From Paraspadella gotoi (taxonomy: Eukaryota > Chaetognatha), in contig CM119267.1 in assembly GCA_051294375.1 (NCBI GenBank), forward strand, positions 875,601 through 939,600: DNA of 64,000 nucleotides, read 5' to 3'. This document shows, in pieces, positions 26,435 to 36,713 of the stretch. The notes below the pieces were generated by a model that worked only from the letters and a program-made list of their open reading frames with translations, was not told the origin of the DNA and did no database searches. Position numbers and translations under genes: made by a program. How positions within the stretch are numbered: position 1 is the stretch's first letter; each line of letters begins with the position of its first letter.

Positions 26435-27108
26435 TGTTGACGTTTTCGCTTTTGTCCGATTGGATCAGAATTTTTTTTAAAAACGGCAGTTTTTTTAAAG
26501 CCTCCTGTATTTTTTCTTAAAACATAATTCTGGGAAAAAAAAAAAATTTTCATAAAAGTTGTGTGTATAAACTGACGAGTGACAAAACGCGTTTAACTGG
26601 AAAACTTGTGGGCAAAATAGTCTATCGTGATCGAATTGGAAAAGAGTCAAGAAGCTCATGATTTTTATACGATATTTACATTCGACTCATTTCGTTTTTC
26701 GTGGAATGAAACTAAATTAAAAATGAAAAACTTTCAATAGATACTCTGACTAAGAATATGTCACTGGTTGAGGTATGATCGATGCGATGTATACTTAAGA
26801 CGAGTTTGAACCATTTTTAAGAATTTTTGTTAATATGTACGTGCTTTTTTGTTCAATAAGTTTTTAATCATTTTCTGTCACATAAAACAAATTTTCAAAA
26901 ACATTTTTAATATTTTATTATCCAAATTGTAAACAACATCATAGAAGAAATCTAAATTTATTTCTCAATTTAAAGAAGTGAAAACCAGGCACGCATTTAA
27001 AATAATAATTAATTACTAAAATAAATGGGGGGAAAATGTTAAATAGAACATAAAATATACTTAAACGGATGACGAATAATGGGATATATTTGTAGTCTTC
27101 CAAACGTG
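26435..27108. other. spacer between zinc-finger gene and locus A
   Basis: AT-rich, no coding signal. It must contain the locus A promoter and the 3' UTR of the zinc-finger gene. Confidence 0.5.
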
Positions 27109-30018
27109 TCAATTAAAACTGAGCTTTTTCGTGGTGCAAAACTGTTCGATGTGTCCGGGTTCCGCGCAAAATTGACAGCGTGGAAGTCGGGAACGCGGCA
27201 CCGTTCTAGATTTGCATTGGAGGTCGTAACGAAATGATCCCGGAGGAGCGGTGACCGAGGATCGAAACATCCTCAGCGACCTGACGATCCCTACTTCGTC
27301 CAGAACTAAATAATCAGAGGATCTGGCTTTTTCCACGAAAATCTGAAATGCCTGATGTTGAGCCACTTCGCTCGTCGGAGCTTTTCCGTTGGAGAGAAAA
27401 ATCCCTTCGGCGATTAAAGTCAAATTAACGTGAGATCCTTTTGAATCGATCTCAAAAGTCCAAGAGAACTTGGCATCCCGCAGTGCGTTGGTGGCGATGT
27501 CGGTGAAACTGTTTGAAGGTAAGTGAGACACTTTTATAGAGAACATGACTTCGGCGAATCGCTTGAGCAAAGGCAAAGCCTCGGTCCAAGGATCTCTGTC
27601 CTTCACGGCCGGATCACAAAAGGCTTCGATGCTTTGCAGCGGAGGGACGATGCTTTCCTTCTCTTCGTTATTTTCAAATGGAAATTCCAAAGCGGGCAAC
27701 TCTTTAGGAGGTGGCCCCATGGGTGGAATCATCCCGAACGGAAAACCAGAAGCCGACGGTGAAGGGATCGGTTGAGGAGCCATTCCTGTAATTATTGGTG
27801 GTGGGGGTCCGGGTGGGTGCAGAGCCAACATAGGCATCGACGGAGAGGGGTTGACGATCATCGGCGATGTCTTCATGACGCGACGTTCAAAAAGTTCCCC
27901 CATTGGCATGATGATCTTGCTCTCGGTCACGGTGTTAAAATTAGAAATCTGATTCATTTCTAAACCTCTCTTCTCCCCTTTCAATTGATCCAATTCAGCT
28001 TTAAGACGATCTCGGTCTTCCTTCATTCTTATCATTTCTTCCCGAGTCAGTTCAGGGCTGCACCTCCGCCGATCAACAGGGCTGCGTCTTCTTCTATCAT
28101 CAGGACTGAACCTTCGCCTATCAGGACTGTACCTACGTCTATCATCAGGACTGTACCTTCTTCTATCATCAGGGCTATATCTCCGCCTATGGTCAGGGCT
28201 ATATCTTCTTCTATAATCAGGGCTATATCGCCTTTTATAATCAGGGCTGTACCTCCGCCTATCGTTAGGACTGTACCTTCGCTTCTCGTGAGGGCTTCGT
28301 CCCCTATCATCGGGACTGCGTTTTCTTCTTTCATTGGAATTCTGACTTTTATCATATTCCCCAAAATGAAAGAGATGAACTTCTGGAATTGGATTATTAA
28401 AATTTGGATTCGATTGGGGATACATAGTATTTGCCGACATTGAATTGGTAGCGCTGCCAGGAGATAGCATGGCGCTGAAGCTCGGCACTGGGACGGGACC
28501 ATTATTTTTTTCAACAGGCTGTTTATTCTTAACAAAGGAGGAGTCCTCATTCTTCCAATCTTTAATGATACTCTCTGCTTTAGCAATGTAATGTGGGAGA
28601 GATTCAGCCATTCTAATAATTCGCTTTCGGCCGAAGCTCTGTTCCACCAACCTGGACGTTTCTAGGGCGGCGCCTCTTTGCTGCTGATTTTTGGGGCCAG
28701 CCGCCAAAATTCGTTTATGAAAATCCGGGTACAATAGTTTCATGTAGCGACGACGATGCTTGGCGGAGATGATATGGGCAACTATAGAATCGCATTTAAG
28801 CGTGTCGACGTCACAAAGATAGCAGCGATAGCGCATTTCGCTGTGAGTCAGGTCCGAGAAGTAAAACTCTTCGACATACTCTAGCCCAATGATTGGTTCA
28901 TCCTTTAAATATAAAATCTCTTCTACTCTATCAGTGGCATTGATGAGATTAACTGGGACCGGATTCTTTTGGGTTTTTTTATTCCGATGTTTGGCACCAC
29001 TGATGTGAATTTTTAAAGATGCCTTTGAGGTGCAGACGATGTCACAAATGTCACAATGCAGAGATAATTTTTGATCATTTTTAACTGGTTTTTCAGGAAT
29101 TATTTCCTTCATTTTTTCCCCAGCGCGAACTATTTCTTTTCTGCCATGAGTTTCTTCAATAAATCTGGCATAATAATTACAATTTTCCGGCTCTTTAGTT
29201 ATTCCCGCAGCGGCAATTTTACCCCAAATATCTGGGTGCTTTGCTCGAAAAAAATTTTTGCGATGTCCGATAGAAGTTAAGTGATCATTGATTTTTCCGT
29301 CACACAACGATCTTTGATCACACAAGTGACATATGTAGGACAAATTATTTTTTTCATAAAATTCTTGCACAAATTCCAATCCGACCAAAGGCTTATCCGA
29401 CAATTGAAAATTTCTTTTACTTTTACAATTTTTTTGACTGTTACTTTCATGAAAGGTAGAGCTTGGTGTCTCTACTTTCTTTTTATGCTTAGCACCAGCA
29501 ATATGGCTCTTGTAAGGCCCTTCGGACTTGCAATCAACATCACATATTTTGCAATAAAACTCTTTCTTTCGATCCCATGCACTGAACATAGAAGCCATCA
29601 TATCTTCTGGAATAGCGAAAGGAGCTGGATCGTTTCCATTCCCTGCAGGTTCACTAAGTCGGCCCATACCCTCTCCATTCTTATCCCATTCTTGTCCAGG
29701 AGTCACGTTTGCTTGATCTTTAACGCAAGAAGAACTTTTAACTTCAATCTCTGCATTTTTCTTATGCTTGTTACCAGCAAGATGCTTCTTGTAAGGCGCG
29801 TCGGACTTACAATCAATGTCGCATAATTTACAGTAAAAATCAGGCTTGCGATCCCAAGCGTCGAACATTGAAGCCATTATGTCTTCGGAAATAGTAAAGG
29901 GGGCCGCCGCTGATTGGTCGGCCGTATCGCTTGTCTCAACCAGCATTACTTCCTCTTGGTTAGAATTAGCCTGTTGTTTTTCCACCATTATTACATCTGC
30001 AGAAGTTTCCTCCGACAT
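27109..30018 (-). CDS. multi-zinc-finger protein with YSPDDRR repeats and C-terminal zinc knuckle
   Basis: Single open frame of 969 aa. In order: five U1/matrin-type C2H2 fingers (residues ~60-440) with the pattern C-x2-C...H-x5-H, e.g. FYCKLCDIDCKSDAPYKKH and FYCKICDVDCKSEGPYKSH; each is followed by a basic run such as KHKK or KHRRR. An Arg-rich block then repeats RRYSPDD about 10-12 times (DNA ~28050-28330). Next come a predicted helix rich in E/K/R, a Pro/Met-rich linker, a ~90-residue region (ATNALRDAKFSWTFEI, LTLIAEGIFLSNGKA) with a faint dsRNA-binding-domain look, and a CCHC knuckle CQFCAEPGHIEQFC. U1-type fingers usually bind RNA or dsRNA, so an RNA-processing role is inferred. Minus-strand TTTCAG ends 19 nt upstream of the ATG, suggesting a 5' UTR intron. 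Confidence 0.85.
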   Translation of the reverse strand: MSEETSADVIMVEKQQANSNQEEVMLVETSDTADQSAAAPFTISEDIMASMFDAWDRKPDFYCKLCDIDCKSDAPYKKHLAGNKHKKNAEIEVKSSSCVKDQANVTPGQEWDKNGEGMGRLSEPAGNGNDPAPFAIPEDMMASMFSAWDRKKEFYCKICDVDCKSEGPYKSHIAGAKHKKKVETPSSTFHESNSQKNCKSKRNFQLSDKPLVGLEFVQEFYEKNNLSYICHLCDQRSLCDGKINDHLTSIGHRKNFFRAKHPDIWGKIAAAGITKEPENCNYYARFIEETHGRKEIVRAGEKMKEIIPEKPVKNDQKLSLHCDICDIVCTSKASLKIHISGAKHRNKKTQKNPVPVNLINATDRVEEILYLKDEPIIGLEYVEEFYFSDLTHSEMRYRCYLCDVDTLKCDSIVAHIISAKHRRRYMKLLYPDFHKRILAAGPKNQQQRGAALETSRLVEQSFGRKRIIRMAESLPHYIAKAESIIKDWKNEDSSFVKNKQPVEKNNGPVPVPSFSAMLSPGSATNSMSANTMYPQSNPNFNNPIPEVHLFHFGEYDKSQNSNERRKRSPDDRGRSPHEKRRYSPNDRRRYSPDYKRRYSPDYRRRYSPDHRRRYSPDDRRRYSPDDRRRYSPDRRRFSPDDRRRRSPVDRRRCSPELTREEMIRMKEDRDRLKAELDQLKGEKRGLEMNQISNFNTVTESKIIMPMGELFERRVMKTSPMIVNPSPSMPMLALHPPGPPPPIITGMAPQPIPSPSASGFPFGMIPPMGPPPKELPALEFPFENNEEKESIVPPLQSIEAFCDPAVKDRDPWTEALPLLKRFAEVMFSIKVSHLPSNSFTDIATNALRDAKFSWTFEIDSKGSHVNLTLIAEGIFLSNGKAPTSEVAQHQAFQIFVEKARSSDYLVLDEVGIVRSLRMFRSSVTAPPGSFRYDLQCKSRTVPRSRLPRCQFCAEPGHIEQFCTTKKLSFN

Positions 30019-31448
30019 TGTAAGCCTTTTGTCTCTCTGAAATAAAAATTAAGGAGAATAAAATTTAATGTTTAAGCCGAATTCTATCATTTTAAAATGA
30101 AAAAAAATATTTAATTAAAATTAAAAAGTAATACATTGGATATAGTATTATTGCCATAGACACATATGGGAATAAAATACTGGTCACCATCTACAATTAA
30201 AACCTGGTTCAAAGCAAATATTTACTTTGCTTTTGACGAATTGACAGGAAGAGAGAGTGTTTGAGTGAGAGAAAAAAAAAGCGAAACCGTCTCCAGCGTA
30301 ACATTAAAATGAAAAATTTACATAAAAAAAATCAAAGCGGTGGGGTTGTTGACTTCCAAGACTTGTTTGAGAACCTAAACGTCATAGATAAAACGAAATG
30401 ACCACATTGACTGTTGATTCCAAAATGCGAGGCTTGTATTAGAACAAAGTGAGTTCAAATCAAAATTGTATATTCAATTACATGAGTTTTTTCCTTTTGA
30501 GTTCAATTCCATTATTTGATTCGCATCATGTAGCAAATCGCGCTCACCAGTTATAAATAGTAAAACATTATTACAAACAGAATACGGAAAATATATACAG
30601 AAGGCTTCATATTATAAAATGTGGTACCCCTTTTTTGTGACCAGAATCTGTTGCCACCAACCTACCCGATCGAATTTAATGAAATTTTACATTTAGAGTG
30701 CTAATGACTATATAAATAGAACTATCGAGGCGAATTTTGATATTCAACCCCTGACAAGAGATACAGGGCAATGGGGGTAGACCCCTGGGGGGCCAAAAAA
30801 GGCTAAAAATTTTTTTTTTCATTTTTAAACAAAAATTTAGTAGCAACAGATGCATTGACGTTTTAAACATAAGAAAAAAACATTTTAGAATTAAAATTGA
30901 TAAATTTGCAATAATTAAGCATGGTTAAAGATGCATGGTTCATCGTTTTACTTTCAATTTTCCCAAATTATTCTAAATCTGACTTTAAAATTAAGGTAAA
31001 TGAATATTTTTGAGGTAATAAATATGTTTTTGTGGAATAGTAAACATCTGTGCAACTGTTCAAAACAAAAATAATAAAAAATTTTGAAAAAAATTTTTGA
31101 CCATTTTTTGCCCCTATGGGAGGGCCCTATGGTTAAATATTGAAATTCGCCTCAATAGTTTTATTAGTATTCACATAGGGATCTTTCATACCAAATTTCA
31201 ATAAATTTGGTCCAGTAGTTTCCTTGGAACGAGTTCTGGTCACAAAAAAGGGGTACAACATTTTATAATATGAAGCCTTCTGTAATAAAATCAAGTAGGG
31301 CAAGAATGAGGCGTGGGCGAAGGCAATATACAACGCAAAATTGATTAGTCGTAGATTAGCGTCGAAAGTCGAGCCACGCCCACTAGAGACACGCCGCCCC
31401 GTGAGGACGCCCATCGAGACCAAATCTCTCTCCCCACCCCAAGCTGAA
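30019..31448. other. spacer GUSB-zinc-finger gene
   Basis: Holds the putative 5' UTR splice acceptor of the zinc-finger gene (30037), AT-rich sequence, an inverted-repeat transposon (30598-31282) and the GUSB 3' UTR. Confidence 0.6.
30598..31282. mobile_element. MITE-like inverted-repeat element, copy 1
   Basis: Terminal inverted repeats of about 50 bp: the left end begins CAGAAGGCTTCATATTATAA and the right end is its reverse complement with one or two mismatches, and both include GTACCCCTTTTTTGTGACCAG. Flanked by TA on each side. No transposase frame. Strongly similar to 59873-60581. TA target and TIRs fit a Tc1/mariner-type non-autonomous element. Confidence 0.85.
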
Positions 31449-34400
31449 TTAACGCTCCCCCACCATCCGTCTCCATCTCTCTCTCACAATATAGGCCGCC
31501 ATCTTCGGTTGTCGTTGCCGCGTGAAAAGTCCCTTCCGGTTTCCAGCGACGCGCGTCGGCGATTCGTCGGTCGCGAAGTCGGCAAAGCTCCATATCATCT
31601 CGCCGACAAGGAAGTGGGCGCGGAGTCGATCCAACGCCGCCCAATAAGAGGCGAGCGTCGACGATTGATAGTCCTCGGTGAACATGAGGGCGGGAAGTTG
31701 ATGGAGACCAGCGACCGCGCCCGCACCGAACTCTGTCGTTTTATTGTCAAAAAGCGAGAGACTTCTTGGTTTAAGGGGTCGCGAGGCCAGAGACTTCTTG
31801 GCCAGAGGCCCCGCGACGGGGTTAACAACACACCATGCCAATCCACTGATAAGGATTATCCTCTGAGTCGGCAAAGTGATACGGTATTAGTTAAACCTCG
31901 CCTTTGGAAGATGAGAGACGAGACAGCACTAGTAAACCTACCATTGGCAGCCATCGCCGCTGAGGATGCGAAGCCGCCAAGGCCAACAAGTAAAAAGACC
32001 CACCAAGCTGGGCTGTGGGCAACAAGAGCAGCCAGTCTGTTGCCATAAAATACCCTTTATAACGATTCTTATAACAAAATATATAACCATAAAATTAATC
32101 AAAGACAATATTAAGTATTCATTTTTCGGGCCTATACGATAAGGCACGCCATAAGGGGTTTTCAGAGAAATACTCTCAGGGTATAAAACCAAGAAGAACG
32201 AGGGACGAAGAATGAAATGATTTTTGGATCCACTGGAACTGAAATCGTGGAAAGGTCACCACAAGTCAGTTCACACTGAAGGAATACGAATTTCTTTTTT
32301 GAGCGAAATTGAGGTGATTCAAAATCCCGTAGAGGATGTTCAGTTCACCTTTACCGCTCTAGGAAATTCTAATCGGGGCTGTACCACATATGCGACCCCC
32401 TAAAAACCTCTCCATCTCAAAAGTCAAAATTTCAATCAGGACCCCCTCCTGTGTAGAATATAGTAATAAAATTAAAGGATGATTAACCGGAAAAGATGAC
32501 GCTCTTGTTGAAATTGCGATGCCACTTTGTGAGATCGTAGAGAGTCTGGCGTTCGATTAGTTGAATCTGCGATGCATCGTGATACCAGGCAAAATAGTGA
32601 TTTATGCAAATGATGTCGACGAAGCTCGCCGCCTTTGCGTGCAAATGGGGAAAGGTAAAGAATATATTTTAAATTTAGTAGTAAATAGTAAAAAAACAAA
32701 ATTTGGAGGAATCGTGATAAATTGTAATTGGTTGGTTTTCGTCAGTGTCGTCATTACCTTGTCGTTGTCAAAGTTACTCCCTCCTCCAATGACGAAAGTC
32801 ACGGGCCGCGTCTCGTCAAGTTTCTTCGTGTGTTTGATAACAATTTCAAAATACCTGCGTCAAAAAATTTTCAATTAATATAATTATTCGAAATGTTTAC
32901 CTTTTATCCTTTTCTCACTTGCGGGTAAAGGCTTTCTTTGAAGCGGGTTCGTTGGCAACGGACCACATGATGACCGAGGGATGATTCTTATCTCGTTGAA
33001 CGAGTTCGTCCATTACGTCCAAATGATGTTTCAACACCTGATAAGTGATATCACCGAATCGCAAATTATTGACTTCATGAAATTGGGGATTTACTCCATT
33101 GGCGGCACAACCGCACCGGCTCACATTCGACTTCATTCAATCCCAATTGCAAAGTGGGAGAATGCACCATCTCGACATTCTATCTACACTCAGTGATTCT
33201 AGTAGAATTTCTACAGTCCTAACGAATTTCCGATGAGTTGGCTGACGAGACGGTACTCGTCTGATCGCGCCAGCGGCACTTGGCGCACTGAGAGTCCCAA
33301 GTCCTCAACGCCGACAGATGAGATGACCCAATCCTTAGTCTCTTACTTCATACTCTTGCTTCACACCTATCCTTTCAACCTTCCATTCAATTCTCCCTCC
33401 TTCTTTTCTCCCTCCCCCATCCCGCCTCCCCTTCCCCCCCTCCTTCCCACTTCCCTCCCCCCTTCACCTCCGGCGCGAAATTCTCCTTCGTCTTCATCCC
33501 GACTCCTGGACTCTCGCTGATGACAACGACGCCCTCTTCGTCGGCCATGTTGAGCTCCTCCTCCGCGTAGGGATAATGAGAGGTGCGGAAACAGTTGGCG
33601 CCGAGCCATTTGAGAAGTCGGAAGTCGCGCGTCGTCGTCGCCAAATCCAAGCCTTTGCCCCGGATGTCGGCGTCGTCGTGTTTGCCCACGCCCCTGGGGG
33701 AAGAGAGGGAAGGGAGATGATGATAAGAATATTAGTCAAATTATGGGATGTAAATAGTCAAAAAGTCAAATTATGTGAAGTGTGGACGCTAAGAGGGATC
33801 AAGACTTCTTTGCCAACCTTTGACCGCTATGGTAGTTTTAAAACTCCCAAAAAGGCTTACGGCGCGTCCTCGCGCTTACTGGTATCGACAACAATATAAG
33901 AGAAGACATCGAGCAAGCAAATCCAACCACCTGAACTGAAACTACCCGACATCCAAGACTCACTTGCAATAAAAGGGTCTATCATTGATGAGAATCTCTC
34001 TGTTTGTCCATTCCAATTTACGAATTCCAACTTTGAGACGAAAAACGTCGACGATTTCGTTGTTGTTGTTGTTGTTGTCGGCGAAGATGGAGACGCGAAG
34101 AGTGTAGAGGTAAGCGGGATCGGTGGTGTTCATGTCCCACGGCCACCAGAGGCGAGGGTGAGGGACGGAGACTTGGGCGGAGAGAGACGAGGCTGAGAGA
34201 GAGAGATGGATAAGAAATGCAAAGATTCATAGAGGGATAGAGAGAGAGTGATACATACTACATACTCGCGAATACTTTATCATTCCCATCTTTAATTTTT
34301 TTCTCAATTATCTTTTAACTATCATTCACAGTCTCTCTCTCTCTCTGGAAAGGTTTCATAATAATTGTCCTTTACCTTAAATATCCAAATTAGATAGCAA

Positions 34401-34576
34401 GTATGTTCATAAGATGTCCAAACGTAGCCTTCATTACTTAAACCGTTCACCTTCTACATAAGTTTTAGTCAGTTTAAAACATTTTTTAATATTTTAAAAA
34501 CTCACATCAGAGTTATCTAAGTCGCTTTTAAGGGCCTAACTTAGAGCCTAAAGCCCTACTCAGATAAATGTTCAAT

Positions 34577-34619
<43 letters not shown>

Positions 34620-35989
34620 ATGCCACGACGGTTCCATTAGCGTCGACCAAATCCACTTCGACTCTCGTCTCCATTTCCTCTCCTTCGATTCGCCCGACAA
34701 AGACTTGATAGGCGAGGATGCCGACGACGCCCGACAAGCCGACAACTGATGTCGTCGTCGTCGTTCGAACGGAAATGTCTTCGATGAAGACGAGGGGAGT
34801 CGAGTAGAGAAGGACGGGGCGATCGATGCCCGCGTAATTAAAGAAGTCAAACTGATAAGTTTGATCGAAATAACCTGATATAAATATTAATTATTATAAT
34901 ATTATAATAATTAATAATGTTATAAACACATTCTTTTTTTAAATATATTATTATATATATCGACCATCCTTAAAACCTGGGGGATACATGGGATTCCCCG
35001 GGACGGGCCGCTCGATCTTCCCCGGCGGAATCGTGGAGGGCGTAAGGGTGTTGTTGACGGCGACGGTGAGACGATTCGAGGCTCCAGGGATCAAGAGGTT
35101 GGTCGGAGAGTCTCCACCGACGAAGACTTCCACCTCGAAGGGCAGATGACCGCCCTCGTGGCTCGCGGCCCGGCGTCCGTTGAGCCAGACGACGGCGTTG
35201 TAGTGGACGCTGCCGAATCTGAGGACGACGCGGGAAGAAGTCAGCTTGAACCAAAAGTCGGTCTCGTACCAGACCCAGCCGACGAAATCCCGAGTTTGTC
35301 GGTCTGTGCCTAAGAGAACGAAAATCATAATAAGACTTTAAATATAACTTGAAATTCTTTTATTTAATTATTTAAGAAAATTAAGAAAACAAGAACCAGT
35401 AAGTTTAAGGTGTTGCATCTCTGTTACTTTCTGTTTTGGACATATTTAAAGATAATCTCTACTATTGAACACATTCAAAAAAAACATCCTCTTATGGTAA
35501 TGGTTAGACAATGTCTAACAATGTCTAATAGACATGTGTGATGCCCGGGGTATGAGGCATCTCCCGACAGCTGACGCTCAGGGCTTTGGACCTGCAGTGA
35601 TCCCCCAATGTCACAGGCGTGTTTGTTGGTATGCGATTTTTTAGGATTCGCCACACTATAAGCGAAACTGAAAATAAACCGCATTTACCCTCTGATCAAC
35701 AACCTCAACTACCTATGTCGTTGAAACTGGCCGGAACGGGCATCTTGAGAACGGGACCCTTGGACCGAAGCGAAGAGGCGAACCACTTCTCTCGAAATCC
35801 ACGATCACGTTCCGGAGAATCGTCAAGACGAAAATCCCAGAGGCCGTCCAAAGATTTGACCCAACGAGACTCGGATTCCTAAGACGAATATAGACGCGAG
35901 AAAAAAAGGTTAGGAAATAATCAGGCTTTTTCTTTTCTTTTAATTCAATTTAGGATTTAATTCATGACTATTTAAGATCAGTATTATTA

Positions 35990-36030
<41 letters not shown>

Positions 36031-36371
36031 ATTATTATCTTCGTAAAAAACAACTTTGCTAATAATACGAAAGTATAAAATATATTCTATTAATTATTTC
36101 GTCCCTCGGTTTTCACCTGTGGAAAAAGCATACCAGGAAGTTTTCCATCTTCGCTCCGTGAAGAGTTAGAATCTTCGAGCGTCGCCGCCACCGCCGCCGC
36201 CGCCGCCGCCGTCGAACCGAAGCGGCGGTGATTCCTAAAGTGACGATCGATCATTCGATTTCCGTAGAGACAATGAACGATCGTCCATATGAGGAGGAGG
36301 AGGAAGAGACGAGAGGGCGGCATGGCGTCGATAAGGCGGCGCGCGATCCCCGCGAACCGATCGGGGATCAT
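31449..36371 (-). CDS. GUSB: GUSB, lysosomal beta-glucuronidase, ten exons
   Basis: Exons: 36371-36117, 35878-35713, 35309-34965, 34874-34617, 34192-33964, 33693-33468, 33037-32919, 32854-32758, 32632-32488, 31732-31449; 2124 nt, 707 aa, all junctions GT-AG and in phase. Hydrolyses terminal beta-D-glucuronides of glycosaminoglycans (GH2 family). Visible: hydrophobic signal segment ([11 protein letters not shown]) after a second Met at 36323, which may be the real start (691 aa); [15 protein letters not shown]; jelly-roll GH2 N-domain; [29 protein letters not shown]; and TSHYPYAEE. Both catalytic glutamates are present: acid/base in SVANEPAS and nucleophile in SEFGAG, the latter codon split across exons 9/10. 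C-terminus: [14 protein letters not shown]. Poly-Asn and poly-Ala runs are local expansions. Confidence 0.96.
34578..34616. repeat. (CT)n microsatellite at GUSB intron 4 donor
   Basis: The tract starts within the donor itself: the minus strand reads GTGAGAGAGAGAG, so the first intron bases are part of a GA repeat. Confidence 0.9.
35470..35620. mobile_element. possible SINE-like fragment in GUSB intron 2
   Basis: GC-richer block (atgcccggggtatgaggcat, then tggacctgcagtgatccccc) in an AT-rich intron. The minus strand has GGTCCAAAGCC, a weak box B match. No second copy in the window, so the call is tentative. Confidence 0.2.
35985..36030. repeat. (TTA)n microsatellite in GUSB intron 1
   Basis: About 15 units of att/tta on the plus strand. 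Confidence 0.9.
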
Positions 36372-36398
36372 ATATGGGGATTGAAAATGAGGGGAAAA

Positions 36399-36416
36399 CT
36401 GGAAAAGGGAACGGAA
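36399..36416 (-). promoter_or_regulatory. splice-acceptor-like signal 28 nt upstream of the GUSB ATG
   Basis: Minus strand reads TTCCGTTCCCTTTTCCAG, a strong pyrimidine tract plus AG, in the very short TMEM201-GUSB gap. It could serve a 5' UTR intron or spliced-leader addition. Confidence 0.35.
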
Positions 36417-36462
36417 GCAATGATTCTACTATGAACGATAGAATTTACGAACACAGTTTTGT

Positions 36463-36468
36463 TTTATT
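36463..36468 (-). promoter_or_regulatory. poly(A) signal of TMEM201
   Basis: TTTATT on plus, AATAAA on minus, about 250 bp past the TMEM201 stop and only 92 bp upstream of the first GUSB ATG. Confidence 0.5.
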
Positions 36469-36616
36469 TAGAAAAAAAAAAAACAAAGTCGAGAACTTAA
36501 CGCGAATTTTCGAGAAATACAAAAAATACAAGAATAAAAAAAAAAACAAAAAAAAACAACTGAACTTCAGTTTTTTTTAAACTTCGGATAACAATTGACG
36601 ACCTAAGGTAGAAATA

Positions 36617-36676
36617 GTCAAGAGAAGAGAAGAGAAGAGAAGAGAAGAGAAGAGAAGAGAAGAGAAGAGAAGAGAA
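36617..36676. repeat. (AGAGA)n microsatellite in TMEM201 3' UTR
   Basis: About 11 units of agaga/gaaga just past the TMEM201 stop codon, before the AATAAA at 36468-36463. Confidence 0.9.
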
Positions 36677-36713
36677 TAGAATAAAAGAGAAAGCAATCAT
36701 CCTCCTTCAAAAT

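Noticed and set aside
31341-32048. 235-codon plus-strand frame
   Set aside because: It is the antisense shadow of the GUSB last exon plus intron; the minus strand carries the GUSB family match.
32281-32460. Extra GUSB exon in intron 9
   Set aside because: Exon 9 to exon 10 joins in phase and restores the nucleophile motif directly; no GUSB-like residues in between.
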